Assembly (NCBI GenBank): GCA_002441525.1
Contig: DJWH01000116.1
Span: 1 to 28,528 of the forward strand
Source of the DNA: Acholeplasmataceae bacterium UBA6235
GTDB lineage: Bacteria > Bacillota_I > Bacilli_A > Acholeplasmatales > UBA5453
Direction: 5' to 3'
DNA: 28,528 nucleotides
The notes below the pieces were generated by a model. It had not been told where the DNA came from, made no database searches, and saw only the letters and a list, made by a program, of their open reading frames with translations. Numbering within the stretch: the first letter of the stretch is position 1; each line of letters opens with the position of its first letter. Of the stretch, positions 16,118 through 24,535 are shown one piece after another. The position numbers were made by a program, and so were the translations under genes.

Positions 16118-17546
16118 AAGCTTCACCGATTAAAAACCACGTTCTAGGTTGGGTAATTTTGACTTTGACAATCTTACCGATGAGCGATTTGTCCCCTTTA
16201 AAGTTGACCAATTTATTGTGTTCTGAATACCCCGCTAGGGTACGTTCATCTTGTTTAGAAACCCCTTCAACGAGGACTTCGACAACTTGATTCATATATT
16301 TTTGGCTCGCTCTGAGATAACCGTCATTGACCAATTTGATCAAGCGTTTTAAGCGTTCTTTCTTCTCTGATTCTGGAATATTATCCTCGAAGCTGTACGC
16401 AGGTGTACCCGCGCGCTTGGAAAATATAAATGTATAAGCCCCTTCAAAGTCGATTTCTTTTACCAAATCTAATGTCATTTGGAAATCGGCTTCTGTTTCG
16501 GTAGGGAACGCGACAATGATATCGGTTGTCAGTGCGATGTCTGGTTTCGCTTCACGTAGTTTACGAATCACATCCACATAGAGTTCTCTTGTGTAATGGC
16601 GATTCATTTTCTTGAGTACGGCATTACTACCCGATTGTACAGGTAGATGAAGATGCGGCATCACCGATGGACAACTTCTAAATGCTTCGATGGTTTTATC
16701 ATCTAAATCGTGTGGATGACTTGTGGTAAAACGAATTCTTGGAATACCTATTTTATCCAAATCCATCAATAAATCGCCAAAGGTGTAATCTTGATCTTTA
16801 AAATCCTTACCATACGCATTGACATTTTGACCCAATAATGTGACTTCTTGGTAGCCCAATGCTTTGAGTTCTTTGACTTCTTCTATAATGTCTTCTTTGG
16901 ACCTGGAACGTTCTTTACCACGGGTATAAGGTACAATACAATACGTACAAAATTCATCACAACCAAACATAATATTGACCCATGCTTTGTAAGGGTTTTG
17001 TCTGGCTTTTGGTAGATTTTCAACGATATTGCCCTCTTCTGAGAAAACTTCGATGACGCGTTCTTTATTAAAATGAGCGGTTTCGATGTATTGAGGTAAT
17101 AAATGGATGTTGTGTGTACCAAAGATTAAATCCACGTGTTGGTATTTTTCTAAGACGCGGTTAACTACATTTTCTTCTTGAGCCATGCACCCACAGAGAC
17201 CCAACAATAAATCCGGATTTCTGCGTTTCAAAGGTTTCATTCGTCCCAGTTCGCCCCAAATTCGGTTCTCTGCATTTTCACGAATGGCACAGGTATTGAT
17301 CAAAATAATGTCGGCTTGTGCTTCATCTTCGGTCGGTTGATAACCCATGTCACGCAAAATCCCGCCCATGGTTTCCCCATCGGCTTCATTGCCTTGACAG
17401 CCATATGTTTGTATTTTGTAAAATTTTCCAACGCCAAATTTTTGTAGGCGTTCGTCCAATTGATAATCCTTATATTCAGTATCCGCTTGGGTACGTTTAC
17501 GCGCTTGTTTTAAATTAGGTTTGAAATATTTGTCGATATCTATCAC
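16110..17546 (-). CDS. miaB: tRNA-2-methylthio-N6-dimethylallyladenosine synthase
   Basis: Radical-SAM methylthiotransferase acting on i6A37 made by MiaA. About 478 residues. The N-terminal UPF0004 domain has three cluster cysteines: TYGCQGNEADGE (C50; usually QMNE), INTCAIRENA and LCGCMAQEE. The radical-SAM CxxxCxxC is in GCDEFCTYCIVPYTRG. A C-terminal TRAM domain ends the protein (GDKSLIGKIVKVKIT). No ATG is near the start; GTG at 17546 follows AGGTGAT at good spacing, and a second GTG lies at 17555. It has a consensus promoter and runs into ymcA. Confidence 0.95.
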   Translation of the reverse strand: MIDIDKYFKPNLKQARKRTQADTEYKDYQLDERLQKFGVGKFYKIQTYGCQGNEADGETMGGILRDMGYQPTEDEAQADIILINTCAIRENAENRIWGELGRMKPLKRRNPDLLLGLCGCMAQEENVVNRVLEKYQHVDLIFGTHNIHLLPQYIETAHFNKERVIEVFSEEGNIVENLPKARQNPYKAWVNIMFGCDEFCTYCIVPYTRGKERSRSKEDIIEEVKELKALGYQEVTLLGQNVNAYGKDFKDQDYTFGDLLMDLDKIGIPRIRFTTSHPHDLDDKTIEAFRSCPSVMPHLHLPVQSGSNAVLKKMNRHYTRELYVDVIRKLREAKPDIALTTDIIVAFPTETEADFQMTLDLVKEIDFEGAYTFIFSKRAGTPAYSFEDNIPESEKKERLKRLIKLVNDGYLRASQKYMNQVVEVLVEGVSKQDERTLAGYSEHNKLVNFKGDKSLIGKIVKVKITQPRTWFLIGEACE

Positions 17547-17563
17547 TATAATCACCTAGGATT

Positions 17564-17592
17564 AGTATACACGTTTACCCTGTTCATTTCAA
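17564..17592 (-). promoter_or_regulatory. miaB promoter, sigma-A type
   Basis: Minus strand: TTGAAA (17587-17592), a 17-base spacer, TATACT (17564-17569). About 20 bases from the miaB GTG start. Confidence 0.7.
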
Positions 17593-17635
17593 TTGAAAGG
17601 GTGTTTTAGGTATCTAAATATCACACCTATTCCAG

Positions 17636-17665
17636 AAAAAAAATAAAAACACACCCTAAGGTGTG
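17636..17665 (-). terminator. Terminator of ymdB
   Basis: Minus strand: arms CACACC and GGTGTG with a 4-base loop, then a T-rich tail of about 14 bases broken by one A. It begins at the ymdB stop codon. Confidence 0.82.
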
Positions 17666-17666
17666 C

Positions 17667-18422
17667 TTAATCTTCAATATGAATTCTTTCGATGGTTTTC
17701 TTTTTGAGGTCCATGATAACGGCATTCAGTTGATTTTTGGTATTCGCAACCACATTGGCAGGCGAAAATCCATATAAAAATCGGTTAACAACGATATCAC
17801 GATCGACCCCGATGATGCCATCTAATGGTCCAGTCATACCCACATCGGTGATGTACAAGGTACCTTTTGGCAAAACTCGATTATCGGCGGTTGGAATATG
17901 GGTGTGTGTTCCCACAACAGCGTCCACGCGTCCATCCAAATAATGACCTAACGCCACTTTTTCAGAGGTTGCTTCTGCGTGAAAATCCACAAACGTAAAA
18001 TCGGCTTTTTCGCTTTCTAATACTTTGTCAATTTCGAAAAATGGGGATTCCAAGTTGGCATTCATAAATGTTCTACCCAAAGCATTGATCACCAAAACCG
18101 TTTGTTGGTTGTATTTGATGATATCATACCCTTTACCCGGTGCTTTTGGAAAATTGAGGGGGCGAACAATGTGTGAATCGTCGATGTATTCAACGAGGTC
18201 ATTTTGACCCCACACGTGGTTGCCCATGGTCACACAATGGACACCTGCAGCCATCAATTCTTTGTAAAAACGCTGGGTAATGCCACGACCATTGTTCGCG
18301 CTGTTTTCAGCGTTCACAATGATGATGTTGGGTTTATAATCGGACTTTAAACGGTCTAAATTGTCCATTAAAATCCTTCTACCCGGTTCACCGTAAATGT
18401 CACCAATGAATAAGATTCTCAT
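17667..18422 (-). CDS. ymdB: YmdB-type metallophosphoesterase
   Basis: A dinuclear-metal phosphodiesterase; Bacillus YmdB cleaves 2',3'-cyclic nucleotides and affects biofilm and RNA decay programmes. The 251 residues hold the metal ligands in the expected order: D8 (FIGDIYGEPGR), E39-N40 (VNAENSANNG), N68-H69 (TMGNHVWGQ), H148 (VDFHAEATSEK) and H173/H175 (VGTHTHIPTAD). Two ATG codons are side by side; the second (18422) gives better spacing from AAGGTG. It lies directly after rny, as in Bacillus, but with a hairpin terminator between the two genes, so its expression may depend on read-through. Confidence 0.94.
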   Translation of the reverse strand: MRILFIGDIYGEPGRRILMDNLDRLKSDYKPNIIIVNAENSANNGRGITQRFYKELMAAGVHCVTMGNHVWGQNDLVEYIDDSHIVRPLNFPKAPGKGYDIIKYNQQTVLVINALGRTFMNANLESPFFEIDKVLESEKADFTFVDFHAEATSEKVALGHYLDGRVDAVVGTHTHIPTADNRVLPKGTLYITDVGMTGPLDGIIGVDRDIVVNRFLYGFSPANVVANTKNQLNAVIMDLKKKTIERIHIED

Positions 18423-18440
18423 CATACACCTTCTTTAAAA

Positions 18441-18463
18441 GAAAAAGGGGACAAGCCCCTTTT
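18441..18463 (-). terminator. Terminator or attenuator between rny and ymdB
   Basis: Minus strand: arms AAAAGGGG and CCCCTTTT with a 5-base loop, then a T-rich tail. It overlaps the rny stop and ends about 20 bases before ymdB. I see no promoter for ymdB in that gap. Confidence 0.78.
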
Positions 18464-20024
18464 ATTTTGCAATATCTGTAGCGCGTGTTTCTCTAACAAC
18501 GGTAACTTTGATGGTACCTGGATATTGAAGGTTTGCTTCAATTTGTTCTTTGATTTCACGAGCAACTTTAAATGTGGATAAATCATCCACTTCATCGGGT
18601 TTAACGATGACTCTAATTTCACGACCGGCTTGAATCGCAAACGAACGTTCAACCCCTGCAACTTTGTTAGAAATGGATTCTAATTGTTCAAGACGCTTGA
18701 TGTAGTTATCAATTGATTCACTACGTGCGCCTGGTCTTGCTGCAGAAAGTGCGTCAGCGGCTGCTACCAACACTGCGATGATGGATTGTGGTTCTTTGTC
18801 GCCATGGTGTGATGCAATCGCGTCAATAACTTCTTTTGGTTCATGGTACTTGGATACGATTTGAACACCGATTTCAACGTGTGAACCTTCGACTTCGTGG
18901 TCAACGGCTTTACCGATATCATGGAGTAGACCTGCACGTTTTGCAAGCACTTCATTTTCACCGATTTCAGCGGCTAATTTACCCGCTAAAAATGCTGTTT
19001 CAATCGAGTGTTTAAGGACGTTTTGTCCATAGGATGTTCTAAAACTCATGCGGCCCAATAGTTTCACTAAGTCCGGATGGAGTTTACCAATACCTGTTTG
19101 GAATACGGCATTTTCACCCGCTTCACGGATGAACATATCGACTTCTTGTTGTGCTCTATCCACGACTTCTTCGATGCGACCCGGGTGGATACGACCATCT
19201 TCAACTAAGGCGGTTAATGCACGTTTTGCAACTTCTCTTCTGATCGGATCAAATCCGGATAAAACGACTGCTTCAGGTGTGTCATCAATGATGAGGTCAA
19301 CACCGGTTAATGCTTCAATGGTGCGAATATTACGTCCTTCGCGTCCAATGATTCTACCCTTCATTTCATCGGTTGGAAGGGATACAACTGATACCGTTCT
19401 TTCGCTTGTTGTTTCACTGGCATATTTTTGAATTGCCAGAGTCAATAGATTCTTCGCTCGTTGATCTACTTCTGATTTTGCTTTTTCTTCTTCTTCTTTA
19501 ATGTAATTTGAAATTTCCTCAGACATGTTTTGTCTTACACGATCCATGATGATCGCTTGTGCCTGTTCTGTGGAAATACCTGAAATCTCCATTAATTTCG
19601 CTTCTTGTTGTTTCAAAATGTCTTCCACTTTGCCATTCAATTGTTCAAGTTCTTGTTTCTTTTCGTCCAGCTTGATTTCTTTTTGTCCAAGAAATTCTTC
19701 TCTTTTGTCCAAATTGGCTGCTCTTCTGTTTAGCATTTCATCGCGTTGTGATATTTTGGTTTCCAAATCGAGAACGACTTGTTTACGTTCCTTCATATCA
19801 CGTTCGAATTCACGTTTTTGATCAAAAATATTTTGACGTGCTTCTAGAATGGCTTCCTTTTTGAGTTTTTCGGCTTCTTTAGTGCCCTCTTCAACAATTT
19901 TCTTTGCTTGTTCACGGCTATTTTGTAAGCTCTTTTCGTGTTGTTTCACACGGAAAATAAAGCCTCCAACCAAGCCTAAAGCGAGTAGCAAAATGGAGAC
20001 GATTGACCATACTACATGTTCCAT
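18462..20024 (-). CDS. rny: Ribonuclease Y
   Basis: Membrane-tethered endoribonuclease that starts mRNA decay in Bacillota. The 520 residues show an N-terminal membrane helix (about 5-25), a long charged coiled coil (about 28-200), a KH RNA-binding domain with the GxxG loop GREG (227-230), and the HD catalytic domain with [12 protein letters not shown] (H368, D369). Length and domain order are standard. GGAGG lies about 8 bases before the ATG. A strong promoter (TTGACT, 17, TATAAT) lies 125 bases upstream, giving a long AT-rich leader. ymdB follows. Confidence 0.97.
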   Translation of the reverse strand: MEHVVWSIVSILLLALGLVGGFIFRVKQHEKSLQNSREQAKKIVEEGTKEAEKLKKEAILEARQNIFDQKREFERDMKERKQVVLDLETKISQRDEMLNRRAANLDKREEFLGQKEIKLDEKKQELEQLNGKVEDILKQQEAKLMEISGISTEQAQAIIMDRVRQNMSEEISNYIKEEEEKAKSEVDQRAKNLLTLAIQKYASETTSERTVSVVSLPTDEMKGRIIGREGRNIRTIEALTGVDLIIDDTPEAVVLSGFDPIRREVAKRALTALVEDGRIHPGRIEEVVDRAQQEVDMFIREAGENAVFQTGIGKLHPDLVKLLGRMSFRTSYGQNVLKHSIETAFLAGKLAAEIGENEVLAKRAGLLHDIGKAVDHEVEGSHVEIGVQIVSKYHEPKEVIDAIASHHGDKEPQSIIAVLVAAADALSAARPGARSESIDNYIKRLEQLESISNKVAGVERSFAIQAGREIRVIVKPDEVDDLSTFKVAREIKEQIEANLQYPGTIKVTVVRETRATDIAK

Positions 20025-20148
20025 CGTTCATTCCTCCATTTGTTTTGATTTGTTACTTTTTCATTACATGAGCGTTAAATATATTAAACAACATTATCAA
20101 AATTGATATACTTTTATTTAAGGTTTTATTCCTGCATACTACTATTTA

Positions 20149-20177
20149 ATTATATAGGAGAAATGACTTTTAGTCAA
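20149..20177 (-). promoter_or_regulatory. rny promoter, sigma-A type
   Basis: Minus strand: TTGACT (20172-20177), 17-base spacer, perfect TATAAT (20149-20154). The implied leader is about 115-120 bases and AT-rich. In the leader I see no ORF or clear riboswitch fold. Confidence 0.8.
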
Positions 20178-20216
20178 CGCATTACATTCTGACTTTTTTT
20201 TTATAATGGCGTGTAG

Positions 20217-20222
20217 TATAAT
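20217..20222 (+). promoter_or_regulatory. Possible -10 box for the unknown membrane protein gene
   Basis: A perfect TATAAT 26 bases before the proposed ATG; another TATAAT lies at 20202-20207. Neither has a good -35 box; a T run lies at the -35 distance of the first. The plus-strand start would lie about 40-75 bases from the opposite rny promoter. Confidence 0.4.
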
Positions 20223-20247
20223 AAGGTTACGTGAAATGAGGGATTTT

Positions 20248-20835
20248 ATGAGAAAAGTTAAAAAAATCAGTAAATGGGCTTGGATTTATCAACACCGTTT
20301 AGCGATTTTTGCGGTTTTATTCTTTATCGTCTTACCAATGGTATTTATACCGAGTATTTATATTCAAAAGTATGTTGACAGCAAACCTGTACTATTTGAA
20401 GACAAGCAAGCTGATGTGGTTGGTTTAAATGATTTACCCGTGTTCAGCCTTGACTATAAAATTGCTCAAGTTCGTCTTCCAAACGAGGATAACCTTGGTG
20501 GTTATTACAAGATAGAATATACACTCACACGTGAAACGGGTATTAACCCAATTAACAATATTCGCATCCAATTTCAATTAGCAACCCGCTGGGCAAAATA
20601 CACTGAAGTTTCGACAGAGCAATCCGTCACTTTAGGTACAGCACGATCTGTTCAAATGAATTTTAATTATGATATGGAACAAAATGTACTGCCATTTGTT
20701 CAAGCATCGGGTCCTTATTTATATGCGAAAATCACTTATGAAGAAACCATTATGGGTGAAGCTTTCGCAAGAACCATCTATGTCCGTTTACCAATCGATT
20801 TGATTAAAGACGGCACACAAATCATTCCAGCATAA
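20248..20835 (+). CDS. Single-pass membrane protein of unknown function
   Basis: I do not recognise this protein. From the ATG at 20248 (GAGGG 7 bases upstream; the frame also has an ATG at 20236 and is open to 20206) it has 195 residues. A basic N-terminus (MRKVKKISKW) is followed by one hydrophobic helix at about 17-39, with no cysteine for lipid attachment and no clear cleavage site. The remaining 150 residues are polar, with alternating hydrophobic positions (YLYAKITYEE, QLATRWAKY), suggesting a beta-rich domain outside the cell. It is one of three plus-strand genes in the window and stands alone between recA and rny, which are close neighbours in Bacillus. It shares a bidirectional terminator with recA. 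It could be a surface-exposed or envelope protein; no function is claimed. Confidence 0.75.
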   Translation: MRKVKKISKWAWIYQHRLAIFAVLFFIVLPMVFIPSIYIQKYVDSKPVLFEDKQADVVGLNDLPVFSLDYKIAQVRLPNEDNLGGYYKIEYTLTRETGINPINNIRIQFQLATRWAKYTEVSTEQSVTLGTARSVQMNFNYDMEQNVLPFVQASGPYLYAKITYEETIMGEAFARTIYVRLPIDLIKDGTQIIPA

Positions 20836-20870
20836 AAAAGACGCTAGCCAACGCTAGCGTCTATTTTTTT
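20833..20870. terminator. Bidirectional terminator between the unknown gene and recA
   Basis: Perfect 10-base stem AGACGCTAGC / GCTAGCGTCT with a CAAC loop, flanked by A on the left and seven or eight T on the right. It serves the plus-strand gene (stop at 20835) and, read from the other side, recA (stop at 20870). Confidence 0.9.
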
Positions 20871-21859
20871 TAAATTAAATGATAGGCTTGTCTGACTTTG
20901 ACTTCAATGTCTTTCGCCATATCAGCATGGGTTTCTAAATAGTCTTTGGCATTTTCTCTACCTTGACCAATTTTTTCACCTTCGTAGGCATACCATGCGC
21001 CAGATTTCTTGATGATTTCGAGTTCAACAGCTAAATCGACGAGTTCGCCCATTTTGGATACACCTTTGCCATAAACAATATCCACGCTGGCTTGTTTAAA
21101 TGGTGGCGCAACCTTATTCTTAACGACTTTAATGTTGACTTTATTCCCAACCACGTCGTTTCCTGCTTTAATTTGTTCGCTTCTCCTAACTTCAAGTCTA
21201 ACCGACGCATAGAATTTGAGTGCTCTACCACCGGATGTGGTTTCAGGGTTGCCGAACATAACACCGACTTTTTCACGAATTTGGTTAATGAAAATCGCGA
21301 TGGTATTGGTCTTGTTGATGATCCCAGACAATTTTCTCATCGCTTGGCTCATTAAACGCGCCTGTAAGCCCACATGGGAATCCCCCATGTCGCCATTGAT
21401 TTCGGCTTCAGGAACGAGTGCTGCAACCGAGTCTACAACCACGATGCCAATCGCACCACTACGAATCAATGCTTCAGCAATTTCTAACGCTTGTTCACCA
21501 GTATCTGGTTGTGAAAGAATCAAGTTATCGACATCAACACCCAACGCTTTTGCGTATTGTGGGTCTAAGGCATGTTCCGCATCGATAAACGCTGCGAAGC
21601 CACCTTGTCTTTGTACTTCTGCAATCGCTGTTAACGCGAATGTGGTCTTACCAGAAGATTCTGGTCCATAAATTTCGATGATTCTACCCTTTGGGTAACC
21701 GCCAATGCCTAAAGCAACGTCTAACGCAATCGACCCCGATGGGGATGATTCGACATGACGATCGGCTTCATCGCCCAATTTCATGACAGCGCCTTTACCG
21801 TATTGTTTTTCTATTTGCTTCATCGCATTGAGCAATGCTTCTTGTTTTTTAACGTCCAT
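20870..21859 (-). CDS. recA: Recombinase RecA
   Basis: Forms filaments on single-stranded DNA for strand exchange and also handles DNA taken up by ComEC. The 329 residues hold Walker A GPESSGKT (65-72), the catalytic glutamate region [10 protein letters not shown], Walker [13 protein letters not shown], loop L1 ([12 protein letters not shown]) and loop L2 with [19 protein letters not shown] and GGRALKFYA. The C-terminal tail is short and lacks the long acidic end of E. coli RecA. TAGGAGG fixes the start. It lies 54 bases after pgsA without a terminator, so read-through is likely. No SOS-like box is visible upstream. Confidence 0.98.
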   Translation of the reverse strand: MDVKKQEALLNAMKQIEKQYGKGAVMKLGDEADRHVESSPSGSIALDVALGIGGYPKGRIIEIYGPESSGKTTFALTAIAEVQRQGGFAAFIDAEHALDPQYAKALGVDVDNLILSQPDTGEQALEIAEALIRSGAIGIVVVDSVAALVPEAEINGDMGDSHVGLQARLMSQAMRKLSGIINKTNTIAIFINQIREKVGVMFGNPETTSGGRALKFYASVRLEVRRSEQIKAGNDVVGNKVNIKVVKNKVAPPFKQASVDIVYGKGVSKMGELVDLAVELEIIKKSGAWYAYEGEKIGQGRENAKDYLETHADMAKDIEVKVRQAYHLI

Positions 21860-21913
21860 TATTTGGCCTCCTATAATCTATATATACAACGGGATGTTTG
21901 CATTTTTCTTTTT

Positions 21914-22483
21914 TTAAATCGATTCAAATACCAAGTGGCGGTTCTTCCAAAAATAGTCCGCGCCTGATAATACTGTAAATAGGAGCGCTAACCACAACAA
22001 GACGTCTCCAATCACCGTTGGTAATCCAAAATCATTGAATAATAATACCACGAGTGCTACCACAGTTGAGACCATTTTGAGTTTACCAAATGGGCTGGCT
22101 GCGATGACTTTTCCTTTTTCAACTGCCAATAAGCGTACCCCTGTCACGATGAATTCTCTCGCAACTACAATTAAAGTCATCCACCAAAGTACACGATCAC
22201 CCATCGATTGTAAGTATAAAAATGCGGTTAAAACGAGCAATTTATCTGCAATCGGGTCTGTAAATTTACCAAAGGTGGTCACTTGGTTATATTTTCTCGC
22301 AAGGTACCCATCGAGGAAATCTGTAAAACTGGCTAATACAAATAAAATCGCGAAGAATAACTGTGCAAAATCCAATCCAAAAAGCACATTATCCACGCTT
22401 CTAAGCGGTTCTAAAAAACTAATAATCACCATCACCGGAATCGCTACGAAACGGCTTAAAGTGAGTTTATTTGGCAATGTCAT
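21914..22483 (-). CDS. pgsA: CDP-diacylglycerol-glycerol-3-phosphate 3-phosphatidyltransferase
   Basis: Makes phosphatidylglycerol phosphate from CDP-diacylglycerol and glycerol-3-phosphate, the product of GpsA. The CDP-alcohol phosphotransferase motif Dx2DGx2ARx8Gx3Dx3D is complete: D55, D58, G59, A62, R63, G72, D76, D80. Several hydrophobic membrane helices surround it in the 189 residues. The ribosome site is weak (GAGAG before the ATG). The pgsA-recA order is the Bacillus order with cinA missing. Confidence 0.95.
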   Translation of the reverse strand: MTLPNKLTLSRFVAIPVMVIISFLEPLRSVDNVLFGLDFAQLFFAILFVLASFTDFLDGYLARKYNQVTTFGKFTDPIADKLLVLTAFLYLQSMGDRVLWWMTLIVVAREFIVTGVRLLAVEKGKVIAASPFGKLKMVSTVVALVVLLFNDFGLPTVIGDVLLWLALLFTVLSGADYFWKNRHLVFESI

Positions 22484-22506
22484 CCATCATCTCTCTCTTT
22501 CAACTT

Positions 22507-22515
22507 ATTTTAACA
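22507..22515 (-). promoter_or_regulatory. Possible extended -10 for pgsA
   Basis: The minus strand reads TGTTAAAAT (TGn plus TAAAAT), about 25 bases before the pgsA ATG. No good -35 box; weak call. Confidence 0.3.
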
Positions 22516-22532
22516 TATTTTTCCTTTAATAG

Positions 22533-22561
22533 TTGCTTTTTAAAATGCCATTTGGTATAAT
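22533..22561 (+). promoter_or_regulatory. rpsT promoter, sigma-A type
   Basis: TTGCTT (22533-22538), 17-base spacer ending in TGG, then TATAAT (22556-22561). Both a -35 and an extended -10 are present, fitting a highly expressed ribosomal gene. Confidence 0.82.
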
Positions 22562-22590
22562 TTGAGTTGCTTATCACGGGAGGTGACATT

Positions 22591-22854
22591 ATGGCTAACA
22601 TCAAACAACAAATCAAACGTATCAAGACAAACGAAAAGCGCAGATTAATCAATGCATCATTCAAATCTTCTACCAAAACCGCTATCAAAGCAGTAGAGAA
22701 AGCAGTAGCTGCTGGAGATAAGGAAAAGGCATTAGTCAATCTATCTTTTGCAAATAAGAAATTGGATAAGGGACAAGCCAAAGGTATTTTCCACAAAAAC
22801 TTTGTTGCCAACCACAAATCTCAACTTGCACTATTAGTTAACAAACTACAATAA
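22591..22854 (+). CDS. rpsT: 30S ribosomal protein S20
   Basis: An 87-residue, lysine-rich helical protein that binds 16S rRNA early in 30S assembly. The typical start MANIKQQIKRIKTNEKRR and the core SFKSSTKTAIKAVEKAV, with the end NKLDKGQAKGIFHKN (cut here for length), identify S20. GGGAGGTGA lies 6 bases before the ATG at 22591; the frame is open eight codons further up, but those lack a ribosome site. It has its own strong promoter and terminator, opposite to its neighbours. holA and rpsT are also neighbours in Bacillus. Confidence 0.96.
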   Translation: MANIKQQIKRIKTNEKRRLINASFKSSTKTAIKAVEKAVAAGDKEKALVNLSFANKKLDKGQAKGIFHKNFVANHKSQLALLVNKLQ

Positions 22855-22878
22855 GCACATCTTGGATGTGTTTTTTTT
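22853..22878 (+). terminator. Terminator of rpsT
   Basis: Stem CACATC / GATGTG, extended by A-T and G-T pairs, with a 3-base loop, then eight T. It starts at the rpsT stop and touches the end of the convergent exonuclease gene. On the minus strand no T run follows, so it should act on rpsT only. Confidence 0.85.
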
Positions 22879-23545
22879 ATTTTAACTTCTCAATCTCTAA
22901 GCGGTTCCCATATTGTGGGACCATTCGAACATTTTTATTGAGTGGATATGTCGGTGGGTATTTTGGATTGTATCCAATCACGTTGATATATTTATCCACC
23001 GTATCGCGTTCCTTGATCATCGCTGTTAATCCTTTGAGGGTTGCTTTCACATCGTCAATCGCGCGGTGGGTATTTTTATGATCAATTTGATAGGTGATTA
23101 CGACATTATCCAAACGGTGTGGGAATGGGTGACGATCGCGATAGATGGCCATCACGTCTAATAAGTCTTCATCAATTTCATAGAATGAATCTACATGTTT
23201 ACGATAGAGTGCTTTTAAAAACCCATAATCGAATGCGATGTTATAGGCGACTAGGAGCGTATTAGGACGAATCATTGATTTGAGTTGATTGAAAGCATCT
23301 GCTTCTTCGATGCCATCACGCAACAACATTTCATCGGTAATGTGGGTGATTTCAATGATTTTGGCTGGCAAAGGTCGATCTTGACGAATCAAAACAGATA
23401 ACTCTTGTTCGGCACGGTATTGCATTAAAATGGGGTCTCGTTTTAACAAGACCGCCCCAATTTCGATGACATTATCGGTTTTCGGAGATAAACCTGTGGT
23501 TTCAAAATCGAAGACCAGGATGTGCTCATATTTTTCTACCAACAT
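22877..23545 (-). CDS. DnaQ-like 3'-5' exonuclease (DEDDh)
   Basis: A 222-residue exonuclease of the DNA polymerase III epsilon type. The DEDDh residues are all seen: D13 and E15 in VFDFETTGLS, D106 in NIAFDYGFL, and H160 with D165 in HRAIDDVKAT. The fold ends near residue 175; the last 45 residues, rich in Y, P and N, are not part of the nuclease core. It could be a stand-alone proofreading or RNA/DNA trimming enzyme; family members vary too much to choose. It lies one base after holA and has GGAGG at good spacing, so it is the last gene of the comEA-comEC-holA run. In Bacillus no such gene sits between holA and rpsT. Confidence 0.9.
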   Translation of the reverse strand: MLVEKYEHILVFDFETTGLSPKTDNVIEIGAVLLKRDPILMQYRAEQELSVLIRQDRPLPAKIIEITHITDEMLLRDGIEEADAFNQLKSMIRPNTLLVAYNIAFDYGFLKALYRKHVDSFYEIDEDLLDVMAIYRDRHPFPHRLDNVVITYQIDHKNTHRAIDDVKATLKGLTAMIKERDTVDKYINVIGYNPKYPPTYPLNKNVRMVPQYGNRLEIEKLK

Positions 23546-23546
23546 A

Positions 23547-24497
23547 TTAAACCTCCAATAAGAATAATTCTAAGCCTAACTTTTTGTCCATGCGACCTGA
23601 CTTGATGTCAAAGTCGAGGTTGGACAATTTTTCATACAATGACTCTAAATTTTGTTTTGAAATCTGCTGTGCATTCTTCACCATGTAATAAGCTTTACTC
23701 GATTTCACGTTGAAATAGGATGCAATCGCTTCTTGGTTGTATCCTTTTTCTAACAGTTGTTTGGTTTGAATGGTCTCTTTGAGTTTGGATGCGATGTTGA
23801 AAATGATGCGAATAGGGTCTTCGTTTTTTTCCAACAAATCATAATAAACTTCAAGGATGCGTTTTTTATTTTTTGCTAAAACTGCATTGGTCAATTCAAA
23901 TATATTTTCTTCAAGGTTTCTCGCAACCAATTGTTTGATGTCTTTTAACGTGATACGTTTATCATCAAACGCGAACAACTTGAGTTTTGCAATCTCATTA
24001 TTGAGCATTGAAATATCGAAATTCGTTCTTTCTAACAGTTCATCGACCGCCAAGTCTTCAATGGTGTACTTTAACGATTCAAACGCTTTTTTAACATAAG
24101 GTTTGAAATCTTCTTTTGCCATATCTGCGACAGTTTCAATGCGCACGTATTTTTTCGCTTCTTTTGAAGCTGCTAGGCTCGCATCCATGCCCCGTTCAAG
24201 TAAAAAGATGAGGGTAGTATCTTCATTGGGGTTGTGGAAATATTTGATGAAGTCTGGTAGATAATCATCAGCACGTTCGTCATAAAAGACCCACGGATTT
24301 TTCACTTTGATGATTTTTTTATCGGCGAAAAAAGAAATGGTGTTCATTTCTTGGAGTAATTCATCGAGGCCATGTTCCTCTAAATCATAGGTTAAGACGT
24401 TGAATGGATCTACATTCAATTTCTTGACCAATTGTTCCACTGCATTTTCAACTAAAAATGGGTCATTACCGATAAAAAGATACATTAAATCAGGCAT
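23547..24497 (-). CDS. holA: DNA polymerase III delta subunit
   Basis: Loads the sliding clamp as part of the clamp-loader complex. The 316 residues fit the HolA/YqeN pattern: N-terminal MYLFIGNDPFLVENAV, mid-protein LLERTNFDISMLNNEIAKL, ENIFELTNAVLAKNKKRIL and the C-terminal LSNLDFDIKSGRMDKKLGLE typical of the family. As usual for delta there is no Walker A. GAGGGAG precedes the ATG. It follows comEC by 38 bases; a TATAAT in that gap might add an internal promoter. The comEC-holA-rpsT order is the Bacillus order. Confidence 0.93.
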   Translation of the reverse strand: MPDLMYLFIGNDPFLVENAVEQLVKKLNVDPFNVLTYDLEEHGLDELLQEMNTISFFADKKIIKVKNPWVFYDERADDYLPDFIKYFHNPNEDTTLIFLLERGMDASLAASKEAKKYVRIETVADMAKEDFKPYVKKAFESLKYTIEDLAVDELLERTNFDISMLNNEIAKLKLFAFDDKRITLKDIKQLVARNLEENIFELTNAVLAKNKKRILEVYYDLLEKNEDPIRIIFNIASKLKETIQTKQLLEKGYNQEAIASYFNVKSSKAYYMVKNAQQISKQNLESLYEKLSNLDFDIKSGRMDKKLGLELFLLEV

Positions 24498-24522
24498 GAA
24501 ATCTCCCTCTTTCTTAATGAAT

Positions 24523-24528
24523 ATTATA
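24523..24528 (-). promoter_or_regulatory. Possible internal -10 before holA
   Basis: The minus strand has a perfect TATAAT 26 bases before the holA ATG, in the short comEC-holA gap. No good -35 box is at the right distance. Confidence 0.3.
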
Positions 24529-24535
24529 CTATATT

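Noticed and set aside
19048..19821. Two long plus-strand frames (19048-19431, 19525-19821) opposite rny
   Set aside because: Both are mirror frames of the rny coding sequence, rich in Ser, Phe and Leu as expected from antisense of Lys/Glu-rich coiled coil, with no start signals.
20025..20148. Riboswitch or T-box in the rny leader
   Set aside because: The leader is AT-rich without GC-rich paired arms or any conserved core I know.
21860..21913. SOS box upstream of recA
   Set aside because: No sequence resembling the Bacillus CGAAC-N4-GTTCG operator was found; there are only AT-rich tracts.
22500..22817. Minus-strand frame opposite rpsT
   Set aside because: It mirrors rpsT, which has a strong promoter, ribosome site and family match.
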